From positions 62,001-126,000 of the forward strand of contig JAFBJZ010000657.1 of the NCBI GenBank assembly GCA_016785225.1: a DNA stretch of 64,000 bases, read 5' to 3'. The notes beneath the pieces were generated by a model, which ran no database searches, was not told the DNA's origin, and worked only from the letters and a program-made list of their open reading frames with translations. A program made the position numbers and the translations under genes. This DNA is from Psettodes erumei. Lineage: Eukaryota > Chordata > Actinopteri > Pleuronectiformes > Psettodidae. Shown one piece after another: positions 26,221-40,200 of this stretch; the stretch's first letter is position 1, and each line of letters starts with the position of its first letter.

Positions 26221-29200
26221 TCAGGCATAGATACCTTTGACACGTTTATTCTCAGGGTCAAATGGAGATTTGAGGTGGGCTTTGGCCTTGTATGTCACTC
26301 CCATCCTCTCCAGGGTAAATTCACCTGTCTTTATGAAATCAGCACTCACCTGATAAAGAAAGCAGAAAGAGAGAGATTGGGTAAAAAAAAAAAAATAGAA
26401 CAGGCAACAACACCAAAATAAAAAAAGAGCAACATAAGCAAGAAAAACAGAGAGGAGGGAATTTAAATTTTGGGAGATGAAGAAATGGTGGAAAACCAGA
26501 GAGAGAAAATGAGTTGACCACTTAATCCAAACTCTGTAAAACATTGAGTTCCCACTTGACACAGCGATGGAGAATGGACAGTTTCCCTGCGTTTATTATT
26601 TGACACAAGAGAACATCGCAGTTATTGGAGTTATAAAATGCTGAAAGCAATTCATCCACTCATGAGTCAATATCAGCTCATTCACAACACAGGGACCAAA
26701 TTTTATTATTCTGACTTATTCCCATTTTCCTCTCTTTCCCACTGAACTGTCACTCTGTCTCCCTTTAATTCAAGCACACTCTCTCTCTCTCGTTACCACT
26801 TAGTTTTTACTACTTCCATGTTGGAGACCTTAAAGACAAAAACACTGAGGTCAAAGACTCTAGTGACAAACAACCTCATTGAGTAATAGAGCTGCCTTCA
26901 CTCCAAGCATAAAACATCTACAGCCTGTGACATTCCAGCAAATACACACCACCACCCTCAGAAGTCATTGCTTTTTAATGGAGTCCCTAATCCTGAGTCC
27001 CTATGTTGATTGTTCAGTCATCTCTTTCACAAATATATGTCAAAATAATAATACGGCCTGTCTTTTCTCTTCTTGTGCAATGTTTTGATATTTTGTTTAT
27101 CTCTGCTAAATCTCTGAGATACAGCGCTAAATACTTGACAAATCACAAAAGGTTGTTGTTTTATTTTTCAGGATCTGAGAAACTGTCTTTGCCCTTGAGC
27201 ACACAACTTTGTGCCTCTCTTGCTGCTTCCTTCCTTCTGTCTGATGTTCCATCTGTTATGGTGTGTGTGCACCTGCATTATTATCATCAGGAGACTAACA
27301 ACACTGATGACTGACTGATGCACCTACCTGCTCACATTCTTGAATCCTGTTGGTACAAAATGCTCTTCATTTTAAAAAAACTGAGGCTGAATGAGACCAG
27401 ATGACAAAATATCACATATATATCAACAGACAGCCGAGAAAACAAAATTGAACATTACCACTCCTCCATCAGGGTTGCGGATATATCCATAACCAATGGT
27501 TTTGTCGATAAAGAAGCCATAGTCTGAACGCCGTAGGTGACCAACAGGAACTCCGTTACGGGAAATGGCCTCCAGACCAAACATTGGTACTTTCCTTTGA
27601 GGGGTAGGGAGAGAAAGAGAGGAAAATTTAATTATTGTTCACACACACCATGCATGCCCCATTTCTTCCATGCACTCACAAAATGAGCTCATTTAATCCA
27701 AGTTTCATGAAATCATAACACTCTGTACCACCGTAGCCTTGCTCCTGCACACACGCATACATATATATAAACGTTTTTTGAATCTTCCAAAAGTTGTCTG
27801 TGAAGATTTTCATCCAGATCATGGTACTGCAGGTAACTGGACTTCAATGAGGTTCTAATAAGTCCAGTTTCCTGCAAATATCACTAAGAAACTCCTGCAA
27901 AGTTTGGATTTTCTCTTGTCTTAAAATATTTAGGATTTATCTCATTGTGGCCAAGTCTTTACTGACTCATCGATGGTAAAGCAGATGATGCGTCTCCTAA
28001 GTCCCTCTGCCTTCTGTTTCTCAAGCCTATCACGACCATGGAACGGGATTGAACTCTTCAGCTTGCAGGTGAAGGCTAGCCCCGCCTCCAAGGGTGTGTC
28101 GTCTGGGCGAAGGTCAGCGTGCCAGTGTCTGTATCCTGATAAAAGGGAAGAGGAGGCGATAAAGAGCTAGAATCAGCGAACATGGAGATGAGAGGCAAAA
28201 AAACCACATAACCCAACATTTATGTGTAGTCGTACTGAAACACACCAAGACTGACTCCTTTTTGTTAAGGCCTGGGCACCTTTAGCTATATGACACTTGA
28301 ATGAATAAAAAAATCTTCCATTCCTGTACTGATCTTGCATTAATATTACTGTAGGATCAGGTTTGATTGCTTCAATCCACTGCCTACATTTGAGGTTATT
28401 GTTATTTTTGTATGAATTCTTGAATTAAAAGTTACCTTTCTCTATGCTTAGGGAGTCAATTGCTCTGTAGCCCGAGTTGATGATGCCGTGCTTTTCGCCA
28501 GCAGCCATGACGGCATTGTAGACTGGAAGGCAAGAGTCTTTGGGAATGTGCAGCTCCCAGCCGAGCTCTCCAACAAACGACAGACGCATAGCTCGCACCT
28601 GGGGGGGGTAAACAGGATGAACACACACATGCTTTATTTTGAAGGACCAGATCTACTTGTCAGGCATTTTAATACAAATAGTTTCCATGTGCTGCTGCTG
28701 CAGAGAGAGAAGTAAAGAGCCAGAAAGCAGCCAAAAAGAATGAGAAAAGAATAGAGGGAAGGATAAGATAAGGCACACAAAGGATAAAACAGGAAAACTG
28801 TAGTCTCCCCTTTAGAAATGAATGTTGTGTCCAAAAGTCTTTCGGTTGAGATTAGAAATTTTTCTTAGGGTGAGAGGCGAAAATAGCGTAAGGATAGGAG
28901 GGGGGTGGGGGGTGACAGAGAAAAACATTAAACAAAAACATTACTGAGAGAGAGGCAGAGACTGACTGAGATAGACTGAAATTACAGTATGGTTAGTATT
29001 TTTCCTTTATGAATATTATTCATAATGATGATTTACTAAGGTCCTCCATTGTAAAGTTTCTTTTGGAAATGCAGCAACAGGGTTGAATGGGGTATGGAGC
29101 ACAAGCCTCCCACAGCCTTCCAAAAAACCCCCCCAAAAATCTCAATTTAAAAGATATCATCACAAAAACTTGTTTTTTCCACCAGAGGGTAAACACTGAA

Positions 29201-30224
29201 AATAGTTCCCTGGAAATCCCTGTATCTACTGCAGTTAGCTTCCTGGCAGCTGTAAAACAATTACCCACAACTTGAAGCCTCTCTCTATCGTATAGTGGCC
29301 ATGATGAAAATGCAGATATGTGGCACGTACCGTGTCATTTTATTTCTACAATGCAGCAAGTTGCAGACACAAACCATCTTGTTGCATGCTATAGCATTCA
29401 CCTGCTTCCCTCTAATGTGAAGGAACTGCTGAATGGACAATGGACACTAACACATCAGATGCCAGCGTGATGACAGCCACAATAGAAACAATATGGCAAA
29501 AACATCCAGGTTGACAAATAACAGAACTGTTAGGGTGCAGAAAATATACATGAAAGACAAGGGAAAGCTGAGAAGAGGGGGAAAAGGAATGTAAACGAGT
29601 GAGAAAATGTGGAAGCGAATGGAAATGGTTTCCCCATTGGGTATTGTGACAGCCAGGCCATCTGGCCAGCCAGGGATCACCCTGGGCCCCATATGTACAC
29701 CATGAAACTCTGGGGAGGACAGTACCTCTAGGCCCCTGCGCTTGTACACAATACACCAGATACACAGGGGACAGACAAAGAAATACACGGATGCCTCACG
29801 CACACCTTTGCTCATAGGCAGATCAGGCCAACAACATGGCACAGACAAGAATTCAATGCATGTAAAGATAAAAAAAAAAATCATATGATCTAACAGGAAT
29901 TCAATCCATGTAAAGATAAAATCATATGATCTAACAGGCATACCAACACCAATCACTTCAACTGGCTAGAGAGAGTGAGAAAGACAGTCTTATGAGCTTC
30001 AAGGGGAGCAGAGGGCAGAGAGAGAGCTGTGTTCTCACAGCAGTGCAGCCATTAAAATGTCACCCAGACAAGGCCAGCAACCAGCTGGAACACAGCACAA
30101 GCAATACGCACATGCACACACACACACACGCACACAAACACTCCAGCAGAGCTGTGAGATGCTGACTGCAATCACCGGAGCGTTGCATAATTCATGCAAG
30201 AGCAACTAAGACAGAGCGAGAGTG

Positions 30225-30261
<37 letters not shown>

Positions 30262-31617
30262 TGGACATATAGAATGTGCTGGTGCGACATGCTCTTTTTG
30301 ATATGGGGCCAGAAGCACTGTAGAGGTCAACTTGAGAAGCTGAGGCTACACACCATGTAGCATTATTGTTATGTTTTTTGCCAAGCAGAAAAAGATGACC
30401 TCCCCAGTGCTTGTAAACAAAACCTGAAAACTTTATTTTGAGTTTTGAGTAGCTTGACCTCAGAGGCAGAAGTATAGACTGAAGGCAGAGGTAGAGACAC
30501 AACAAATGTGGACAGACTTGACATCAAAGTTTGTCACAAGGATGCCTCGAGACACGCCATCTGTCCCACACAGTCTACAATCCCTGTAGACTAAAACTTT
30601 GAAATAATAGACCAGTTTTACCTGACAGAATTTGATTTGCGTCTAAGTATTTTTTAATTAAACATATGTGTTAATCCACAAGTACTGACAGGATTATTTT
30701 AAAGATGACAAATGTTCATTATCCGATTACTGTAGAAATAAGTTGAGGCACGGAGGAAGTGCGCACACACGTGTGGGCTCACCTGATGTCCCGCTGCATT
30801 AACAACCTTGTGGGTTGAGAAGGGGAAACTTTCATTGCTCAAGTCCGTGTCCAACACCTCCTGAAGTACCTCTCGACTGCACAGCAAGAGAAAACACACA
30901 AGAAAATTATCAACTTTGCCATTTATTAAAAGTCAGTCACCACATTTTTTTTGGAAATCACCAGCATAACTGGTGTGTTGTTCACATCAAAGTAATACTG
31001 GAGCAACACAGTTTTTAAATGTAAATCTTATTTCATGAAATTCTATGACAAAGTTTTCACAATATTTGCTGTATTTGCTACAGAAATGCAGCATCTCTCC
31101 CTCTCCCATGAACACACACACACACATACACACACTAAAATCAATATTACATAAAGATGAGTCAACAGAAAAAAGAACTAAATTTAGCTGTATTTGTTCC
31201 TCGTATGTATGTGAGTGGGCAGGTAGAGAATACAATGTGTGAGGCATTTTCTGGAAGATAAATTTGCAACATAGTGGCAGGAAGCCAGGGTTGGAGATAT
31301 TTGGGAAAGGGTCTAGGTTACATTTGTGTGTACATGTTTGTGTAACTGCGTGGGTGCTTTTTTTTTCTAAAAACCGAATGATATAACCATAGTTGGATTT
31401 AAAAATTTGTGTATGTGGGCGAGGTCTTATATATGAAAATAAAAATATTTTTTGCATATATGCATGTGCACAAGCATGCATATGGGGATGACGCGCAGGC
31501 GGATTTTTTTTTCCTGACTGTTCTCCAACGTCTGTCCTCCCTCGAGCAAAGCTTTGTTCACTGAACTCAAGAGCCCGACAGCAAGGCCAATTAGCTATAT
31601 ATAATCAGGGAGCAGCT

Positions 31618-31682
<65 letters not shown>

Positions 31683-34600
31683 GGGTAAAGGGGTCTTGCA
31701 AGCACCAATTTGTTTCTCCGATTGCCAGCTGAACGCATCTCTCAGCTGTGGATCAGAGGATGACCACACACATATGCAATCACTCTTACTCTTACAAAAT
31801 TTCATTTGCTATAAATAAGGTTTATAATATAGGAAACAGGGTAAGCACCAGCTTCACCCATGACAGAATCTGCAAGTTTAGTGACTCCCCTCTCCCAGGA
31901 GAATTTGAATGAGACATCTCTGGTAAGGAAAACAAAGGCAACTGCATTTCCATAGACCCTGTCATTTTCTCTCCACTTGAGCTTTAGAGATCAATTTGCC
32001 TCATAAAAACCATACATTGGAGGGTTGATTTTCCTTAGTTCCTCATATGTGGCAGAAACAATCAGGAAAATGACATGTTTACATTATCCACATGCTCACA
32101 CACAAGCAAACACGGAACCCTCCACAGATGCAAACAAAAACACTCAATGGGCTTTGGATGCTCAAAACTCAATGATCTGGATAATCAACATCCTATTGTG
32201 TGTGGGGGTGTATATCTATAATGAAACACACACACAAGTTTGAGGAGGCATCTTTATCAGGAAACGCATTGACCTCAGTGCATTGTGGACATCCTTAACC
32301 AAAATCAAACCCTAACCTTAACCAGAACCTCAAGATTGCTGTTTTGCCTCATTAGAACCCTGAAGACTACTGGTACCAACAAGGGGGGTTTGTTTACTCA
32401 AAAAACTCCCAAAGGGAAATAGGACACCAAGAATTGGGTGACCAAGCAAAAAGGGAGGAGTGGGTAGATGAGACAGAGAAAGGTTATGATCGACAGAGAC
32501 ATGAGGACTGAGACAGAAGAAAACTTTGAGCAGAGGATGAGAAAAGCCTCAAGGAGAAGAAATCGACGCAGCCCACACAGAGAACAGAGTGGCCTAACCC
32601 TGCTGCTGGTGAGAGGGAGGAACAAAGATGGAGGGCGGTGAGGTGGGGAGGAGACGAGGTGAGAGGGGAAGAAAAAGCTAGATGAGGTGTTCAGAGAATA
32701 GGGTGGGGAAGAGGTAAAGGTGGCCCGGCTGCCTCTTTGAGTGCAGAACAAAGGAAGACTGTAGGGAAGCAAGAACAAAGGGATGACCTTGGACTCCCTC
32801 CCATGTCAGAAAGTGAAATATTTTCACCTGTGCAGCACATATTTTCCAATTCTTAGATGAGGAATTCAGTGGATGATGGTTTGAATGATAAAAAAAATAA
32901 TACTTTGACATTTTCAGGATAGGTCATTTGATTACTGAGTTACAGAATGTAACTTGGCAAAACTGGAGATAAAGGGAGGATGAAATTTTTGACAGCAAAG
33001 AAAAATGGAGAAGATGTCTATGTAGAAGTTAATGAGGAATAAAATCCCCCATACAACATAGAGGGGTATGGTATCTTACAATGTTAACTGTCTCTACTTA
33101 AAATAGCATTATATGCCAAAAATAAATCACAAAGTAACCAAAGGGTATTACTAGATGCGTCTTCTTTAGGCAAGTACAAATATGTGAATGGCTTACATTT
33201 TCTGTATAACAGCCTTTTTAATGAAACGAGGCTGCCAAGAGTAGTGATGCATTTTACCATGGAAGCATTTAGCCCTTTCCAAAATCCCAGCATTAGTAGG
33301 ATCAAACACTGCTTCCCCCAAACCACTGCAGACTCTATTGTACCACACTTCCACTGGCACATGCAATGCAAGTACACAGCTGCATACATAATGCGTCGCT
33401 TTCACACAGACTGTGGTCACCACTTAATCCCTGGTGGCCTCCGTGCAGGGATCTAAAATCTTCAGCTTCAGATATCTTTTGAGACCTAATATAAATACTA
33501 TATTTTTGTGAAATAGAATATTTGACATTTAGTCCTTCAAAGTCGTCACTGCAGTGTTTACACCAAGGACTCAGCTTGGCAAAAAACAGGATTCTACAGG
33601 ATTACCTCTTATTATGGAAATTGAATGCATCATTCTACACTCTAATATCATGTGGAACTCTTGAGACTGACAAAAGCACAGATTCTGTTTGAATTTAACA
33701 CCAGTATATGCAGTGTGGTTATAGAGTATTGTGCAAAAGTAATGCTGTAGTTATTGTGAAAACTCTGGTCCCTTTGAACCACTGGATTTGAAAAACCGTC
33801 AATTCAACCACAACATGCATTAATTTAAAGTCATAGTTGCTCTTGTCTTCAAAACAGATTTAAATTTACTTTAATTGTAGGGCTTACAGCATGATGGAGC
33901 AGCCGATTGCTACATTAAAGTCCTTGAACCTCCCTGCTTCTCTTTCCTGTTTTCAGCCTCTGTCCTACCTCTGTCCCTGCACTCATCTCTTCTGCCTGAG
34001 GCCAAGTCTTGAGAATAGCCACTTAACCTGCTCTTATTGATCCAACAGTTTCTCCACCTCTTAAGCCCAGGATATGAATCATAACCCACCTTAGGACCAA
34101 TCTGTTACCTTATTCTTTTCCCTTTCGTCGCCCCCACTCTTTGCCCTCCCTCACTCTTTTTGTCCTTTTTTACCAAGACATATAAATCATGACAATGTCT
34201 ACATTTATTCATTGCCTTTTTCCCTCCCTCCCTTCTTCTTTTCTCACCTCTTTGGCCCCTGGATGCTGATCATCCCCATGTCCTCAGAGTGGTCTGTCAG
34301 CTGGCAGCGGAAGCCTTGGTCCTGAAGAACTGTTCTAATGTGGTTCCAGTTGTGTTCTGCTACGCCGCCTCCGATAGCCAGGTAGTATGCATCACCTGGA
34401 GCGATGGAGGGAGGTGAGTGAGACAGACACACTGACAGCTGGAACACTGGAAGATTTATAGGCAGAAGAACAGAATGATAAAGACAGCACTACTGATAAA
34501 GAGACAGAACAATAAATGGAATATGGCAAAATGACAATAACAAATAAAATACAACAGGTAAATGACTAAACACAACAGTGATGAAGTGACAGAAGAATGG

Positions 34601-37203
34601 AAAAGAAGTAGAGTACAATAAATATAACAATTTGGCAGATAAATATGAAAACAACACACACAAACACTGATTCTCACCATTGGATTCTGGTGCCAGGGGC
34701 AGATTGGCAGCACCAGGCTCCAGTCTGCTCACTGTCAGGTCAGCCTCCGCCCCTCCTCTCTTATTCAGCATGCAGGTATACACAGTGGAGCCTGAAACAC
34801 ACACATAAACAATTAATTCCCACAGCATATTTTCTATGCCAATTTACAACAATATGCAACAATATGTCTCTTGGAATCAAGCCAACAGAAATCTTGAAAT
34901 AACAAAAATGAACCCAAATCTGAGGTCAACTTTCTGTTTGTAACCAGTAGTTCAGTTTTTCTTTTCTTTGTGTGACTGTGCACTTCCCTGAACCTCAAGC
35001 ATGAATCAGTATGAATTTTTAATAACCTCAAGTGTACTTGTACTTATTCTACAACTTTGTTGTTTTAAAGGGGCGATGATCATGAAGCTATGCTTCCAAA
35101 AAACAGCCTTGTCCTGATAACATGAGAACCTTGTCTTTTTTGAGCTATAGTTGCCAAGCTGAAAAATGAACCCAAATAAAAACTGTAATGAGTGCTGAGA
35201 ACATCACTTAACAAAGATATGTATAATGAAGATGTCCAAAAAATTATTTATTCATGAAGGAAGTCTGTATTTAATTATAAGGGACATCAAATTAAAGAAT
35301 TCCCCAGTCTGGGATCAATAAAGTAAATCTATCTATCTATCTATAAATCTATCTATCTATCTAAAATGATGTATCTGTCATCCAGTGATATGCTAATATG
35401 TGACTGTCCCTCAGTCATATCTCATTTGCACTGAATTGATGATACAGATTCATTTTGTCTCAGGTACTATGCAAAGAGTGTTTAAATATGTCAGTGAAGC
35501 ATAAGTTGGCCTGCTGGGACACTTAATATTCTTCAAGCAAGTCATGGACCTGTAAGCGTTTAATATTGAGAGGTGGAAAAGAGAGAGGGAGAGAGAGAGA
35601 GAGAGAGAGAAAAAGTGTCAGATAAAAGGCAAAGAACTAAAATGTTTTTACCCTTTTTCCTGAATCCCTTCAGGCTCTTTACATGCATTTTAGCAATGTA
35701 TGTATAAATTATAATGACATTGAGTCAGTACATTTATGTAAACTGTTTTTGATAATGACTCTTTGGCCCTCCATTGTCTTGTTAATGTATGACACCCACT
35801 TTGTTATTTAATGAGTTCTTTATATTTCCATAGTGGCTTTTGTGAACTATCCCTTAGAAGTCCATTGTTTTTCATTTTTCTTGTTACAAGAATATCCTGG
35901 CACACTCAAATCTGATTAAATAATAATGATGTCACTGGTCCCTTTGCTGTATTTGCTGCAGTATTTATCCCTCCTGTCCTTCCTGTGGATATTGCCTAAG
36001 GGAATTGCCAAAGTCACATATTTTGCATTTTGGTGTATTCCTACACCAAGAGGCTTAAATATAAAATATTTATCTGTTCCAACAACTATTTCTATTCTGT
36101 TCCGCAGTAAAAAGCTACAACCGAAGATGTAGGAATATGACGAAAAAGCAGAAAAAAGAAATATGCCGAGCATTTGAAGCTGTGCCCTTCACACGTGTCC
36201 CTGCAGAAAACAGGCACAGCTTTTGATTTGCTGATTTTAAAAAGATACAAATAAGATTAGGCAATGAAAACTCCCCTGTCACCAGCACCTCTAACAGACT
36301 ATATACTGCCATACAGATATCTTGGTATCTTAACATTTTGTGAAGGCGTACACCATTTTTCATCATGCAATTTGCATCTTGTTTAGTCCCTCTGTGCATG
36401 TTTTGGTCCATTTGGTCATTCTCTCAATCTTTTCTCCCATCTGTCTATGTGTGTGTCTGCATGCATCAGTAGCATCCAGACTGACCTGGCTTCTTGTTGA
36501 CATCAGCAGTGAACAGCCAATCAGCCGCTTTCTTGGCATCTGGTCCGGTGAGGTAGAACTTTCCAAAGTAGGACATGTTAAACACAGCCACACCGTGTCT
36601 ACATGATAGGCATTCGCTCTTAATCTGCATTTATAAAAAGAAATGAAACAAAACACATCCAATTAACACAGACTCTGACATTATATTAAAAAATGCCCTT
36701 TGTTGGAGCCACATCCTTCAAAGGTAGCATTCGACCAGCAGTGAAATAAATAAGGTCTTGACATCGAGACCAGTCATTCTCTCTTTGTGGTGTGTCCTCC
36801 AAGCTGCTGAGCTGCTCAGTAATACACGTTTGATGACTTACCATGTCATGATGTGGAGGGAAGTCAAAGGTGTACTCTTTCCCCAGCAATTCGTCGTATT
36901 TGTAGTTCACATTCTTCTTGATGTCATAAGCTCCATAGTAATCATAGTCTTTAACCTTTGCAATAACACATGTAAACAAACAGAGGTTAATTAATCATAA
37001 TTCGTTCTCAAGTGTAGAGAAGGACAAAGCACTGAGCCAGATACTGTTTCAGTGTCATCCAATATTGGCAGTCAAACTGCTCCAACAGTTCCTATCCAGC
37101 AAGCCTTGTGAAAAAATTAGCATCTTAATTGCTTATGTCTCTCCAAGTGCCTTTTGTCAATATGTGGATGTGAATAAATCATTTGCATTCATGTACTTGT
37201 GTA

Positions 37204-37246
<43 letters not shown>

Positions 37247-40200
37247 TTACAGGCGCAGGCCCATCTTTGTTGAACCAGCCAGGTCTCTCCCAGCCATGTC
37301 TCTCCTGGAACACACAGCCCTTCTCCGTCAGCACCTAAAACAACACACACAAACAGGTAAAATCAGTACGGAAGATAAAGATGATGTTTACTGTAAAAAT
37401 GACATGATAAATTGCGTGAAATTGGATGCATATTGTTATTTAATACATTTGTACTTTCACATTAAGTAACATCACTCATATCTAGAATGAAAACCACAAA
37501 CACAGCAACCACAAATGTTAAGTCTTGTCCATCAGCATTTTGATTGCTGTTTTTGAGTATTAAGTGATTTTTGTGGCCACTTAGAACCAGCAGAAGATAA
37601 TATAAAATATAAAAGATAATACATAATACTAACATTATCACCTTATATAAATTATTATGGTGAACTTGCTAGCAGTTAACAATTGCCTACTAGACATCTA
37701 GCAGATAGACACTAGTGTTTATTTGGAGTTGTGTTTCTGCTGCCTAAGGAATGTAAGTGCATTATTAACTGATGTATAAGCAAACACTGCTGATGGGAAC
37801 TGTGAGACCAAGCAGTAAAGCTGAAAGATGCTAATATGGTCCATAATATGGTCTGGTTTTGTCACCACACGCAAATCCTTTCACAGTCACTTGATTCACC
37901 ATAAAAAGTGATTACTGTAGCTTTATAACCCATTACAATATGACACAATGAGCAACAAAATAACTTGGCTAAATATTCAAATCTATTCCCACATGGGAAA
38001 AATTAATAAGAAGTGATGTAAAAGCCTACTTTTAGTTCTCACTGTTGTAAATATAGTATGCTGGTTAATTCTTAATTTCTTGAACAGTGTTGTTTTTCAA
38101 CACAAGCTATTTCCAGGCTAACCATCCTCCTTGTTAAAACTGACAGTCGCCCACAGTTGGTAGGTATGTTCTGCTATGCTCTCCTCCTAGCAGCCAGCTA
38201 GCTGTCTCTTGCCAAAACTTCCCACACTGGACTATATTTACAATCCGTGCTACCGAGGTGGAGAAAACGTGTGAGCAGCAGTGTCAGTGATGGCCTGTTT
38301 GAGCTCTGAAATAAGCTGGCATTGCCTCCTAAAAGTAGACACTCATTACTTGCACAGGAACAGCTTCCTTGGACAATCAAACCTCTTAAATACCTCTAAG
38401 CCATAATACCTGCTGTCATGATTAGGAACAAGAACCAGTATCGTGAACAAAAGGTCTTTTTTTAAAATAATAAGTAGACTTTTCCAGTGATTTTTCCTTC
38501 TCCGCTCTGCCAGCCCTGCATTTATCTGAGGCTCTCCAGCAGCAGGAAGGCTAGTTGCTAGGTGATGGTCCTCGATGAGTGATTAACAGGGGTCTAATGG
38601 GCTTGCAGCTGAGGGCAGGACCAACCCAGTCTCACAGGGACTGTGCTGTCCTTCAAGATACAGTCTGACTACCTGAGAGGAGTGTCTTCACATTGCTCTA
38701 TGCTGTAACTGGCTAGAGTAAAATCTGACAGGATAATTACAATGAGCATAACATAATAGCTCACCCTGCACTGTTATCATGCAAATGTAGGTCTTTTGTG
38801 TCAGTTGAAGTAAGCTGTGATAAAAGCAGGAATTCATTGCTTTAAATGTTGTGTTGATGTAGAATACAGTAACACTGCATGATGGCAGATTAATGTGATT
38901 GTCCATCATCTATGTTTGATATCATGACAATGAAGACAAGACAGCTATCATCAAACAGCAGCACAACAGCGGCATATATGCTGCCAATCTGTGATGTCAC
39001 ATAGGAAAAATAATATTGCAGATATTATGAGAGGCGTCATATATCACTGGTCAAGACAGGTGATGCATACTTAAAATGGAGGGTGGGGGCGGGGGTCGGG
39101 GGGGTCAGATTAAATTAATAATTTTGTCCCATATAATATTTCCAAAAATCAAAAATGCGGCATTAGTTCTCAATGTCTACATGTCAGGAGTGCAGCTCTA
39201 ACAAGATGTCCATTTATAGAAAGTGGTCAGGAAAAAAGAGGAGAAAATGGATAAGCTTCTGATTTTGCACCTTGTCATTCAAAGTATTAAAGAAAAGAAC
39301 AGTTATTCGTTTTTCTCTTATCAAAAGACAAAATTGGTTATTGATAAATCCAAAGTACAAGCAATTTGCTTTTGCATAATGTCAGCGAAATTTATTGTGA
39401 GGATCCAAACAACTGAAAAACCTTTAAAAGATACCAGCCCCTTCATGCTTCCTGATTGCTCATTCAGTACAAAATATTTAGAAAAAAAGCCCTTTGGGAA
39501 ATCTGTTAAATTATGCAAGGTGTCAAGGAAGTTAAACAAAAGAAGCTGTAAGAAAGCAGTACACATGAGCCACAAAATACACTGACAAAATTGCTAATGC
39601 AATTTGTGTGACAGTAATCTGTTCTGAAAGAATGCCTGCATGCGTGAGCGGGGGTAGAAATTGCAACAGTTAAAGGTAAATGAAGTCTGGAACAGGAAAG
39701 CATGGCTAAGTGGGTCATTAATGCATAAAATATGGTGGTAAGGCCCATTAAGAGCTTGTGTAGGGCTAAGGAGAGTGAAAGACAGCTTAAAGACATCCAG
39801 GTCCAAGCTACTGAAGCTAAGTGTATCATTTATAGTCTTGTTGACAGGGATCACATTAATAAATGTTGCTGCTGGCAATAAGTTTCACTGCTAACTGCTT
39901 TCTGCATGATTCTGAATAAGCCATTTGCTTCTAGTTTTGACAAGAGGAGAAAGGAGGACATAAAGAGATGGCAAGAGAAGAAAGAAATGAGAGGGTGAGA
40001 GCTAAACCTACTGAAGTGATCAATGCTTCCACCATAGGAAACAGTGACATGTAAGCACACACACAGTTCATTCTACATCCGTATCTGCAATTTTGTCCTG
40101 ATTTTTAGCAACTGAGATGTACTTGAGTCATTGTCTTCTCTGCACATGCACACAGATGTTGGAGCCTATACTGTACAACCTGAGGTATCAGCGGGACGGT

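Noticed and set aside
29447..29956. 169-codon open frame on the minus strand inside sardh intron 17
   Set aside because: Composition is hydrophobic low-complexity from A/G-rich sense DNA, it overlaps a tandem duplication, and there is no recognisable domain or splice context.
30987..31481. 164-codon open frame on the minus strand in sardh intron 16
   Set aside because: Rich in His/Thr/Cys from CA repeats; no domain and no splice borders.
31623..31679. Regularly repeated sequence that might suggest an array such as CRISPR
   Set aside because: It is a plain dinucleotide microsatellite; no spacer/repeat structure occurs anywhere in the window and the genome is a vertebrate's.
32320..32336. Interstitial telomere-like CCTAACCTTAACC
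   Set aside because: Only two or three imperfect units, embedded in what looks like a dispersed repeat. No tandem telomeric array.
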